Assembly: GCA_050249535.1 (NCBI GenBank) | Contig: JBFWQI010000004.1 | Span: 62,001-126,000, forward strand | Reading direction: 5' to 3' | From: JADJXM01 sp937967285 | Lineage (GTDB): Bacteria; Acidobacteriota; Blastocatellia; RBC074 | DNA: 64,000 nucleotides | Shown: positions 47,804 to 60,831 of the stretch, one piece after another | Layout of the letters: every line of letters starts with the position of its first letter | How positions within the stretch are numbered: the first letter of the stretch is position 1 | Program-made: the position numbers and the translations under genes | The notes under the pieces: model-generated | Database searches by the model: none | Told to the model about the DNA's origin: nothing | The model's input: only the letters and a program-made list of their open reading frames with translations

Positions 47804-49736
47804 CAGGGAAGTTCTCTATCGAAACCGGCTCGATCGGGTCGGCGGGTTCGAAGCCGAAGATCCTCGAATAGAAGTAGAATTCGCCGTCGAGAGCCCGTTT
47901 GATGTTGGCGGCCTGCCGGAATCCGTGCTGTTCTCCCTCGAAAGTTACGTAAGCGACGGGAAGCCCCCTGGATCGCAGAGCATCGACCATCATCTCCGAC
48001 TGATTCGGCGGGACGATCTTGTCCTCGAGCCCCTGGAAGAAGATGACCGGCGCCGAGAGCCTGCCGGTGTGATGGATCGGCGATCTTTCGATGTAGAGGT
48101 CCCTGCATTCCGGATACGGTCCGACGAGGCTCTGAGTGTAGCGGGATTCGAACTTGTGGGTATCGATATCCAGCGCCTCGAGATCGCTGACTCCGTAATG
48201 GCTGGCGCCTGCCTTGAAGGCGGAGTGGAAAGTCAGCGCGCAGAGCGTCGTGTACCCGCCCGCGCTGCCTCCAGTGATCGCCAGCCGGTTGCCGTCCGCC
48301 AGCCCGCGTTCGACCAGATACCTTGCTCCGTTGACGCAGTCCTCGACATCGACGATTCCCCAGCTTCCCTTGAGCCTGTCCCGGTATGCCCGTCCGTATC
48401 CGGTACTGCCGCCGTAATTGACGTCGAGCACCGCGAAGCCTCGACTGGTCCAGTACTGAATTCCCATTCTGAGCGACGGCGATGCGGCGGCGGTCGGTCC
48501 GCCGTGGATCATCACCAGCAGCGGAGGCAGTTCGCCCTCCGGCGGTTCGAATTCCGGATTGAGCGGCGGGTAATGGAACGCATGCGCGATCCGGCCGCCC
48601 GCGGTAGGGAAGTCGATCGCTTTCGGCGCCGAGAGGTATCCGGCATCGACCGACAGATCGCTCCCTCTGCGAATCGCGGAAAACTGCCCGTCGGCCGGAT
48701 CGAAACGAACTATCTCGGTCGGCGAAACCGGCGATGCGGCCAGCATGACCGCGGATCCCGAACAGGCTCTGATTCCGTCAAGCCTGGTGTAGTTCGATTC
48801 GATGCGCTCGAGCCTGCCGCTCGAGGTTTCGAGCAGACCGAGCTTGGAAAAACCGTTCTCGAACCACATGCAGATGATGCGGTCTTCCGAAATGAAGTCG
48901 TATGAAGACATTCCGAAGACCCACAGCGGTTGTCCGAAATCCGCTCCCATCGGACAGAGCCCGCGAGTCTGCCCGTCTCGACTCTGATACAGATTCCACC
49001 ATCCGGTGCGGTCCGAAACGAAGTGCAGGACTCCGCCCGGCGACCATTCGGGCTGAAAGATCGATTCATCCGTTCCGCCGGCGATCAACTCCCTGTCCGT
49101 CAGAGCCCCGTCAGGACCGATGGTTCCCACCCACAGCTCAGTGCCGTCCCACGGCATATTCGGGTGATTCCACGACAGCCAGGCCAACCGCGATCCGTCC
49201 GGACTGAGGCGCGGGGCGGCATAGAAATCGCTGCCCTCGACCAGAACCTTCCCCGGGTTCTCGCCATCCAGATCGACCGAGACGATCGTATTGACCGGCT
49301 CGTGCCCGCCTCCCGTATGATCCTCGCGGACGCAGATGATTCTCGACCTCGCACTGTCGAAGACTCCGTCGGCATAACGCAGGTCGACCGGCGGCGTGAT
49401 CGGGATCGGCTCGCTGCCCATACGGTAAAGGCGCTGATCCGCGAAATTCGAGAAGACAACTTCATCTCCGCAGAGCGCAAACGGCGCTCCGCCGTATTCG
49501 TGAACGCGCGTCCGGACATTGAACGGCTGCGGCGTCAGGTCGCGGATCGTCCCGTCCGCTGCCCGCCTGACCAACACATTGCGCCCTTTCTCGACCGGTC
49601 GCGATTCCAGCCAGTAAACATCCGCGCCAGAACAGACCGGCTGAGACAATCCGATCGAACCGGAAACGATCAGATCCGAGGTGATCGGAGATCTCCACGA
49701 TCCGTATGGCGCTGTTTTCTTATCGTTCATACTCAT
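47787..49736 (-). CDS. S9 family prolyl oligopeptidase-like peptidase
   Basis: A 649-residue serine peptidase. The N-terminal part (about 20-390) is a beta-propeller-like region. The C-terminal alpha/beta hydrolase domain has the nucleophile in GGSAGGYTT, the acid in FQGLEDKIVPP, and the His in EGEQHGFRQ. This matches acylaminoacyl-peptidase/DPP-type S9 enzymes. No signal peptide is apparent, so it is probably cytoplasmic. The start is ATG 49736 or 49730; neither has a strong ribosome site, and a repeat element begins a few bases upstream. Confidence 0.9.
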   Translation of the reverse strand: MSMNDKKTAPYGSWRSPITSDLIVSGSIGLSQPVCSGADVYWLESRPVEKGRNVLVRRAADGTIRDLTPQPFNVRTRVHEYGGAPFALCGDEVVFSNFADQRLYRMGSEPIPITPPVDLRYADGVFDSARSRIICVREDHTGGGHEPVNTIVSVDLDGENPGKVLVEGSDFYAAPRLSPDGSRLAWLSWNHPNMPWDGTELWVGTIGPDGALTDRELIAGGTDESIFQPEWSPGGVLHFVSDRTGWWNLYQSRDGQTRGLCPMGADFGQPLWVFGMSSYDFISEDRIICMWFENGFSKLGLLETSSGRLERIESNYTRLDGIRACSGSAVMLAASPVSPTEIVRFDPADGQFSAIRRGSDLSVDAGYLSAPKAIDFPTAGGRIAHAFHYPPLNPEFEPPEGELPPLLVMIHGGPTAAASPSLRMGIQYWTSRGFAVLDVNYGGSTGYGRAYRDRLKGSWGIVDVEDCVNGARYLVERGLADGNRLAITGGSAGGYTTLCALTFHSAFKAGASHYGVSDLEALDIDTHKFESRYTQSLVGPYPECRDLYIERSPIHHTGRLSAPVIFFQGLEDKIVPPNQSEMMVDALRSRGLPVAYVTFEGEQHGFRQAANIKRALDGEFYFYSRIFGFEPADPIEPVSIENFPVNGAA

Positions 49737-49740
49737 GTCA

Positions 49741-49894
49741 TTTTTTAGACGCAGAGGGAGCAGAGATTTTCCGAGCATGGCAATATTCGTTATTAAACCA
49801 CTGAGCGATATTCCGGATTTAAATATCCGTCAAATCTATCTCTGCTCCCTCTGCACCTCTGCGATAAAAAAATTAGGAGACTCAGGTTCAATTG
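49741..49894. mobile_element. MITE-like element, CAGAGG type, copy 3
   Basis: Arms GCAGAGGGAGCAGAG (49751-49765) and CTCTGCTCCCTCTGCACCTCTGCG, ending 49863, enclose a core with GGCAATATTCGTTA and CCGGATTTAAATATCC. That core is the reverse complement of the core in the copy at 4117. The right end CTCAGGTTCAATTG (49881-49894) resembles the TACAGTGGAACCTGA end. It fills the gap between the S9 and amidase genes. Confidence 0.62.
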
Positions 49895-49917
49895 AACTTA
49901 TGGCTCAGGGCATTTTA

Positions 49918-51348
49918 TCAGATCGCAGAGACCGCCGGCCGTCTGTCTGCCCACGGGCGCGCCGCTTCGAGTTGCGCAGCCAGGCGGAAGAGAGTCGCCT
50001 CATCTCCGAAACGACCGATGAAGTGCGACCCTATCGGCAGCCCCTCACTGTTCCAGTACAGTGGGACCGACATCGCCGGCTGCCCCGTCCCGTTGCAGAT
50101 CGGCGTGAACGGCACGAAGAGCGCCGCTCTGCGCATGCCGGCCAGCGGATCGTCGGCGGTCGAATCCATGGTTCCCAGCTTCACCGGAGGCTCGGCCAGC
50201 GTCGGAGTCAGCAGCAGATCGTAATCCTTCATGAAATGCGCTATTCGGCGCCCGTATGTCTGCAGGATCTGGACGGACATAAGGTAGGCCGGGGCCGGCT
50301 GCTGCCGTCCCATATCGACCAGCGCCCGCGTCAACGGCTCAAGTTCTTCAGGTTCCGGATGCCTCCCGACGGCGTACGACATGCTGTCGATCAACCAGGC
50401 GTTTCCGGCCGCCCAGATGCACATAAACGCCTGAGTCAGCATGTTGCCGTCGATCGTCGGTTCGGCCTCGACCACTTCGTGACCGAGCTGCTCGCACAAT
50501 CGGGCAGCATCCTCGACCGCGGCCTGGCAATCGGGATGCACCGGCACCCCTGTTGCGGCCTTTCTTGTCCAGGCGATCCTCAGTTTCCCGGTGTCGGCGC
50601 CGACCTCCTGAATGAACGGTCGTGCCGGCGCCGGCGCGTGATACGGATCGCCCGGCTCAGGCCCCGAAGTCGCATCGAGCATCGCCGCGCTGTCTCTGAC
50701 CGTCCGCGAAACGACATGCTCGGCGACCAGTCCGCCGAAGACATCGCCAAAGTGCGGACCCAGAGGATTGCGGCCGCGCGTCGGCTTGAGCCCGAAGATC
50801 CCGCAACACGAAGCCGGAATTCGTATCGACCCTCCGCCGTCGTTAGCATGCGCGACCGGCACGATCCCCGCAGCCACCGCCGCAGCGGATCCCCCGCTCG
50901 AACCGCCCGTCGTCCTCGTCACATCCCAGGGATTGCGTGTCGGGCCGTGCAGCGCCGGTTCCGTCGTCGGCATAATCCCGAATTCAGGCGTGTTCGTCTT
51001 GCCGACAACCACCAATCCGGCACGCTTGTACCTGCTCACCAGTTCACTGTCCACATTTGGAACGAAATCACGCAAATAGCGAGACCCGGCCGTCATCCTG
51101 ACACCGTTATAAGCCGCCTGCAGATCCTTGAGCAGAAATGGCACTCCGTTGAACGGCCCGTCAGGCAGCTCGCCTGACGCAGCTTGCCTCGCTTCGTCAT
51201 ACATCTTCGTGACGACGCTGTTGAGCTCGGGATTGACCCGTTCGATCCTCTCGATCACCTCATCGACAAGCTCCTGCGCTTTCACTTCGCCTCTCCGCAC
51301 CAGATCAGCCATCCCCGTCGCGTCGAGTTTCTTCAGTTCTTCCGACAT
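49918..51348 (-). CDS. amidase (amidase signature family)
   Basis: A 476-residue amidase with the Ser-cisSer-Lys triad: Lys74 (PFLLKD), the signature GGSSGGSAAAVAAG (148-161) and the nucleophile Ser174 (GGGSIRIPAS). It hydrolyses an amide of unknown identity; there is no GatB/GatC gene beside it, and the C-terminal half resembles stand-alone amidases rather than GatA. It is divergent from dnaA across 470 bp. Confidence 0.9.
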   Translation of the reverse strand: MSEELKKLDATGMADLVRRGEVKAQELVDEVIERIERVNPELNSVVTKMYDEARQAASGELPDGPFNGVPFLLKDLQAAYNGVRMTAGSRYLRDFVPNVDSELVSRYKRAGLVVVGKTNTPEFGIMPTTEPALHGPTRNPWDVTRTTGGSSGGSAAAVAAGIVPVAHANDGGGSIRIPASCCGIFGLKPTRGRNPLGPHFGDVFGGLVAEHVVSRTVRDSAAMLDATSGPEPGDPYHAPAPARPFIQEVGADTGKLRIAWTRKAATGVPVHPDCQAAVEDAARLCEQLGHEVVEAEPTIDGNMLTQAFMCIWAAGNAWLIDSMSYAVGRHPEPEELEPLTRALVDMGRQQPAPAYLMSVQILQTYGRRIAHFMKDYDLLLTPTLAEPPVKLGTMDSTADDPLAGMRRAALFVPFTPICNGTGQPAMSVPLYWNSEGLPIGSHFIGRFGDEATLFRLAAQLEAARPWADRRPAVSAI

Positions 51349-51818
51349 GCCTCACTCCTTTTTTCATGCCTCGTCAAAGACACTCAGACGAAGCCGCGCA
51401 TATCAATCCCGCCTTCAATTGCATGTGATTCTTTTCAAGAGTGTGATGTCAATTCATTAAATGGTCAACCGTCGCTGAGACCTGATCAGACATGATTTGT
51501 CGACATCTCTCATCGCCATGAAAAAATTTCGAATAAAGTTACTCACATGCCGCTTCATGACGAATCTGATCCTTGCATGCGTCAGAACCATGTGGTAGTC
51601 TTCAAAAACTTCAGTGACAGCAGTCAAAGTGACCGTAAAGTACTGCATTAAAAGTACTTGTGCACTGCCATATTCAATACCGGAATATCTCCAGTCGTTA
51701 GGGGAACGAGCCGCCAAAGGCCACTCCTCCTGGGGGTTTTGCTGTCTTTTGAAGGCTCGTATTCAGGACATTCGAGATGATTTTCCGCCCCCTCGCGGGA
51801 AACACAGGACGGTAAGTT
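51349..51818. promoter_or_regulatory. 470-bp region upstream of dnaA
   Basis: The region between the divergent amidase and dnaA genes should hold the dnaA promoter. A perfect 7-bp inverted repeat, AAGTACT (51638-51644) and AGTACTT (51653-51659), lies here with an 8-bp spacer. No DnaA box close to TTATCCACA was found in this interval, in contrast to the region after dnaA. A leftward frame at 51457-51717 (86 codons) has no recognisable product and is not called. Confidence 0.45.
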
Positions 51819-53237
<1,419 letters not shown>

Positions 53238-53499
53238 ACTTAGTGAGTTTTTCCACAGCGCCGCCCAAAACATAGCTGTGGATATCGGTGGAAATCAGTG
53301 ACAGAGTCGACAGCTTGCGGCGAGATGTGGATTTCGAGGGCGTATTTCACAGTGTTTTCCACACCTCTGACCGGCATTAAAGCGTTATAAATATTAAAGT
53401 TATGAGATTTTTCAGATTTTCCACAGCGCCTACTACTACTACTGATTAATATATGATTTATATTTTCAGGAGAGATAGTAAAAGGGGGATACGGTTAAG
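53238..53499. other. oriC-like region between dnaA and dnaN
   Basis: A cluster of DnaA boxes. TTTTCCACA occurs at 53249-53257, 53355-53363 and 53417-53425 on the + strand. TGTGGATAT (53277-53285) and TGTGGATTT (53326-53334) are weaker boxes on the other strand. The last + box is followed by GCGC (53426-53429) and then four perfect CTA triplets (53430-53441), the complement of 3'-GAT-5' DnaA-trios. An A+T-rich stretch (TGATTAATATATGATTTATA, 53443-53462) follows. This box / GC / trio order matches the basal unwinding system described for Bacillus subtilis oriC. Confidence 0.82.
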
Positions 53500-54600
<1,101 letters not shown>

Positions 54601-54716
54601 GCAAACAGACAGTCTTTCTTAATGACGGTTCATGTTAACTGTAATTAATAGCGAGGTTCGAGGAACCTTTCCTGCCCGCATACGTTATCATGACTACGGG
54701 TGAACCTCCTGATAGT

Positions 54717-54771
54717 GGCGGCCGAAAGGAATCCGGCAATGGATTCCGCAAATTGGCCGCCATATTTTTTT
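54717..54771 (+). terminator. intrinsic terminator after dnaN
   Basis: Nested stems GGCGGCC (54717-54723)/GGCCGCC (54755-54761) and GGAATCC (54728-54734)/GGATTCC (54741-54747) are followed by seven T residues (54765-54771). Confidence 0.8.
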
Positions 54772-54780
54772 ATTCGATTT

Positions 54781-54978
<198 letters not shown>

Positions 54979-54987
54979 TTCGATCTC

Positions 54988-56148
54988 TTACTTTTCCTTG
55001 CCGGAGCCGAGATGTTTGATATTTTCCGCGCCTGAATCGATGAGTATTTCATCGAGATTGAGGCGGACGGTTTCTCCGGGATCGCTGAAGATATCGTCAA
55101 GGCCGAGTTTGCGTCTGCGGTAGCGGCGATAATAGAAGAATGATCCGCCGGCGATGATGCCGATCAGGATTGAGCCGGTGACAAGGATGCCGATCCAGTA
55201 GAAGGTTCTGATCAGCATCATTGCGGTTTCGGATGCTTCCTCGAGGGCGGTCGGATCGGGAGGCCTGAATTCCCAGGGGATGTCAGAAACTTTCGTGCCT
55301 TCCCAGGTCACGCGCGGAGCGTATTTGACTGTTCCGACAAGCTGTTCCGCAGATTCGCGATTGCTTATTCCCGCGACCTCGATCAGATAGTTGCCGGTGC
55401 GTTTGACCAGGCGCGACTGTTTCTCGGCTTCGGGGAGCGCGTTATAGCGTTTCATTGCGCGGTCGACGCCGTCGGTGGCCGATTGCGGAGTATTGTACTC
55501 GACGATGATGACATCCATCCGGCCGTCGCCCTGACGGTAGGCCGCGGTAACAATCTGGACGCCGCCCGTGAAATCCACGATATCCCTGAGATGAGCGAAC
55601 TGATCGATCATGCCGAGTGCAACGGGGCCGATCAGGTATCTTTCGGATCCTTCAATCTTGTCCTTTGCTGGAAGATTCGACGGCAGGAAGGGCAGGGGAC
55701 CTGAGTCGTTTTCAAGGCGCCGTTTCAATTCGTCGATCACAGCCTGATCAGGTTTCTCGCCGGCGATGCTGACCAGAAATTTTCCGACCTGAAACTCCGT
55801 TCTGTCGGACGGAAGCGATCCTCGGTTGAAGGTGAAGAGACCATAAGCGCCCGAGGTGAATTTCATCTCGAACAGTTCGACGGTGCGTGTGCGCGAGCCG
55901 TCGCTGTACTGCCGGGTGATCAGCTTATCGAGCCCGTATTCGGCGTGCAGGTCCGCGTTCGGCAGCACATCCCATTGTCCCTTACCGAAAATCCTGAGCG
56001 GAGAGACGGCCTTCCAGGATGGTCCGATCCGGTCCAGCAGGACCTCTTTCGGGGCGGGCGCATTCTGTCCTGAAGCGATTCCGAAGCCGGCCAGCAGAAA
56101 AAATATCAGCAGCGGTTTGAGAAAGGGAACTGGTGCGAATTTAACCAT
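54988..56148 (-). CDS. exported membrane-anchored protein, DUF6599-like
   Basis: A 386-residue protein. Signal peptide at about 8-27, large extracytoplasmic part (about 30-310), one membrane span (about 316-338) and a basic cytoplasmic RRYRRRKLG then an acidic tail. The extracytoplasmic part (AEYGLDKLITRQY, ELFEMKFTSGAYGLFTF) resembles DUF6599, whose role is unknown. It is the last gene of the leftward set behind the PH-domain protein, 22 bp after it. Confidence 0.65.
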   Translation of the reverse strand: MVKFAPVPFLKPLLIFFLLAGFGIASGQNAPAPKEVLLDRIGPSWKAVSPLRIFGKGQWDVLPNADLHAEYGLDKLITRQYSDGSRTRTVELFEMKFTSGAYGLFTFNRGSLPSDRTEFQVGKFLVSIAGEKPDQAVIDELKRRLENDSGPLPFLPSNLPAKDKIEGSERYLIGPVALGMIDQFAHLRDIVDFTGGVQIVTAAYRQGDGRMDVIIVEYNTPQSATDGVDRAMKRYNALPEAEKQSRLVKRTGNYLIEVAGISNRESAEQLVGTVKYAPRVTWEGTKVSDIPWEFRPPDPTALEEASETAMMLIRTFYWIGILVTGSILIGIIAGGSFFYYRRYRRRKLGLDDIFSDPGETVRLNLDEILIDSGAENIKHLGSGKEK

Positions 56149-56170
56149 ACATCAAATGGATCCGGCCGGC

Positions 56171-56881
<711 letters not shown>

Positions 56882-56951
56882 TAATTTCGAACGTCAGCTC
56901 CAATCAGCGAGCCGGTTTTTGTCAAACCCGGACAGGCCGACGAACGGAGCG

Positions 56952-57752
56952 CTATCCATTCAGGGTCCGGGCATTTCGCAGAAAAGCCATAACAGTTTCG
57001 TTGAATTCGGCACTCTTTTCAATGTTTGGGAGGTGGCCGGCTCCGGCGATCAGCGTGAGTTGCGATCCGTGAACGGCGCGGCTCATTTGCGAGGCCTCCG
57101 CCGGCGGAGTCAGGACGTCCTCCTCGCCGCAGATGATCAGGGTCGGAACATCGACGTTCCGGAGCAGCCCGGTTGAATCTTCCCGCGCAGCCATTGCCTC
57201 GAGCGCCCGGGCGACCCCTTCAGGATTCGCGGAGAGAATCATCGAATTGATCCTCTCGACGATGTCGGGTCTCGTCGCGAGTGTCGATTGGCCGAGCAGT
57301 CGCTGAGTCATTCCCGGCAAGAGAATCGCGACGTCGTCCCGGCGAACGAAGGCGGCGGTATCGAGTCGCGCCCGGCGAGCGTCTTCTGTATCCGGAGTCG
57401 ATCTCGTATCGGCCAGGATCAGCGCGGAGATTCGACCGGGATGCCTGCGCAGAAAAGCCATGGCTGCGTATCCGCCCATCGAGAGGCCGCAGATGATCGG
57501 TTCTGTGACGCCAAGATGGTCGAGCAGCCCTGCCAGGTCGTCTGCGAAAGTGTCCATCGTCGTCGGGCCGGTCGAACTGCCGCCGAATCCGCGCCAGTCC
57601 GGAGTGATCACTCTGTAATCCGCGGAGAGCGCTTCGACCTGATCGTCCCACATGCTTTGGTTGAGCGGGAAAGCATGAAGAAAGACGATCGGCCGTCCGC
57701 TGCCGCGGTCGCCGTATGAGATCTCGATTCCGTTGATTGTGGCACTGTTCAT
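56952..57752 (-). CDS. alpha/beta fold hydrolase
   Basis: A 266-residue hydrolase. The oxyanion motif is FLHAFPLNQSMW, the nucleophile is Ser in CGLSMGGYAAM (about 94), the acid is in CGEEDVLTPP, and the His is in GAGHLPNIE. It resembles 3-oxoadipate enol-lactonase and related esterases; the substrate is unknown. Its start overlaps the stop of the upstream phosphodiesterase-like gene (TGATG), so it is translationally coupled. Confidence 0.88.
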   Translation of the reverse strand: MNSATINGIEISYGDRGSGRPIVFLHAFPLNQSMWDDQVEALSADYRVITPDWRGFGGSSTGPTTMDTFADDLAGLLDHLGVTEPIICGLSMGGYAAMAFLRRHPGRISALILADTRSTPDTEDARRARLDTAAFVRRDDVAILLPGMTQRLLGQSTLATRPDIVERINSMILSANPEGVARALEAMAAREDSTGLLRNVDVPTLIICGEEDVLTPPAEASQMSRAVHGSQLTLIAGAGHLPNIEKSAEFNETVMAFLRNARTLNG

Positions 57753-59007
57753 CAGTTGATCACCTCAGTCAGAACTCTGCCGCGCGCGGGTTTCATTTCC
57801 AGACCGAGCAGCCGTGAGACGGTCGGAGCTATGTCGATCAGACGCGCGTATTCGATTTTTGTTCCGGAACGAACTCCTTTTCCCGAGATGAGCATGATTC
57901 CTCGCATCTCGGATCTCGATGGCAGATAGCCGGCCGCGGCCCTGATGTTCGCCGATCCGGTGCTCGAACCGGTCGCTTCGGGCGACATGGCGAATCCCGG
58001 AGAGCCGTCGAGATAGAGCGCCGCCCGCGGGTCGGCCCCGATCCGCGCGATCTCGGCGGTTTTGAGCATGCTCCAGACCGGACTGCTCGACTTCGACTTG
58101 TATTCGTCGAAGAGCTTCGAGGCTTCCGGGATGTCCTGCTTGTCCCTGACGCGGATCGACGCCGATCCCTCGAAGCATTCGGCAATGGCGCGCCATTCGG
58201 TGATCTTGCCGCGTGAATCCGTCTTGAGCCAGCCGGCCCGTTCGAGGATGACATTCGGTTTGAAAACCGATTCGACGGCCATCGCTCCGTGATCCGAAAC
58301 GACGATGAATGTCACCTGACCAGAGAGCGGCGTCTTCCGGATCGCATCGAAGATTCTTCCCAGATCCGAATCGATCCCCTCGATAACGGTTCCCGCCTGC
58401 CTGGAGCGGATACCGAATCTGCGCTGCGCGGCCTCGAACGATCCGTAATGAAGCAGCGTCAGGTTCGGCAGGCCCTTTTCAATGGATCGCAGCACTGCGT
58501 CGGTTCTTCGAGCGTCGGATTCCAGAGCGGATGCAATCTGCTTCAGGCCGTCCGGGTATGTTTTGTTCCCCGAAGGCGCGGATTCGGGAGTATCGTCGGC
58601 GCTCAGCGGGAAACCGAACGACGCAACCGTCAGGCCGGCGCGCTTCGCCGCGTCCCACAGAGTGTCGGTCTGAATAACGGCAGGCTCGATGGCATCAGAA
58701 ATTATTCCGTGATCGGCCGGCAGCGCGCCGGTCGCGATCGTCGCGGCAGAGGGCCGCAGGGTCGAAGGATAGACACCGTCGATGCTGACGGCGTATGACC
58801 CCGATGACATCAACCCGGCGAGTGCGGGAATTTTGAACCCGATCTGATCGCGCCGGTTGAAATCGTCAAGTCGCAGGCCCGAGATGACCGTCAGAACAAG
58901 ATGAGACGCTGCCCTTTCGTCGCGGTTCCCGGAGACGAAGCCCTGCGCCGTGTGAATTCCGGCCAGCGTCAAAAGCAGAAAAAAGAGGCAGTTTTTGAAG
59001 ACGAACT

Positions 59008-59011
<4 letters not shown>
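57752..59011 (-). CDS. alkaline-phosphatase-superfamily phosphodiesterase-like protein, probably inactive
   Basis: A 419-residue exported protein (signal peptide about 1-24) with the nucleotide pyrophosphatase/phosphodiesterase layout. The overall blocks are recognisable, but the active site is altered. The first metal Asp is Ser44 (VISGLRLDD for the usual IDGLRPD). The nucleophile region reads YPSTLRPSA (81-89). The DxxxH ligands read EAAQR (193-197). The last His is Ala360 (AAAGYLP for GTHGYLP). Only SDHG (239-242) and DHGI (100-103) remain. The frame is intact, so it may act in binding or structure. It overlaps pdxJ upstream by 4 bp. Confidence 0.78.
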
Positions 59012-59771
<760 letters not shown>

Positions 59772-59775
<4 letters not shown>

Positions 59776-60539
59776 CCCGCTCCCGGTTGCGTCCGGGTCA
59801 CCCCGGACGGGTCCTCATACTTCCCCGTTAACTGATTCCAGCGGATCGTCATGACCTCGAGCAAGACCTTGAGCGGCGATCCGATGACGTGAACCTTCGA
59901 TCCCTCGACGTGATTCCAGATGACCGGAATCTCGAGCAGCCGCCAGCCCTGTCTGCTGGCGATGAAGAGAATCTCCGGATCGAATCCGAAACCGTCGATC
60001 TGCTGCAGCGGGAAGACTGCCTGCGCTGTCTCGCGCCGGAATGCCTTGAATCCGCACTGTGTGTCCCTGAATTTCAGCCCTGTGAAGAGATACTGAACCC
60101 AGTTGCCGGCCCGGCCCACGAATTCGCGCAGGAATGACTGCCGTGTGCCGATCAGGCTCCGGTCGAGCGCCCGGGAGCCGAAGACAACGTCGTATCTCCC
60201 GTCGGCGATCGGTTCGATCACCTTCACAATCTCGCTGGTCGGCGTCGACAGATCTGCGTCGTAGAAGAGTACGATCTCTCCGTTCGCGGCGAGCATTCCG
60301 TGGCGGATTGAATATCCCTTTCCCCTGTTTCCGGGGTTTTCGAGCAGTCTCAGATCGATCCCGGATCGCCCCCGGAATTCGCGGACCACCTCCGCCGTCC
60401 TGTCGGTCGACCCGTCATTGACGACGATCACCTCGCTCTCGTAACTCTGAACGGCAAGGTAATCCAAGGTCTCCCCGAGCGTCCGACCGATCCGGTTCTC
60501 TTCGTTGTATGCGGGAATGACTATTGATAAATAAGGCAT
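59772..60539 (-). CDS. family 2 glycosyltransferase (polyprenyl-phosphate sugar synthase-like)
   Basis: A 255-residue GT2 enzyme resembling dolichyl-phosphate beta-glucosyltransferase. SIVIPAYNEENRI opens the fold, NDGST binds the nucleotide, and YDADLSTP (about 95-102) carries the DxD motif. GNRGKGYSIRHGM and DTQCGFKAFRRETA (about 160-173) fit this subfamily. There is no C-terminal membrane domain. The start is ATG 60539, with AAGGGA 7 bp upstream. It is first in the leftward coupled gene set. Confidence 0.9.
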
Positions 60540-60580
60540 GTATTGTCCCTTTTTCCAGACCACTTAATATAACACATTCG

Positions 60581-60785
<205 letters not shown>

Positions 60786-60831
60786 GAGCGATCCTTGAAC
60801 GACATGATGCCCGGTGCTAAGATTCGCCGTC

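Noticed and set aside
51457..51717. An 86-codon leftward frame upstream of dnaA
   Set aside because: It has no recognisable domain or good ribosome site and lies where the dnaA promoter is expected; left as non-coding, though not excluded.
54650..54680. A tRNA-like TpsiC arm (GAGGTTCGAGGAACC)
   Set aside because: Only a short inverted repeat is present; there is no acceptor stem, anticodon arm or CCA end around it.
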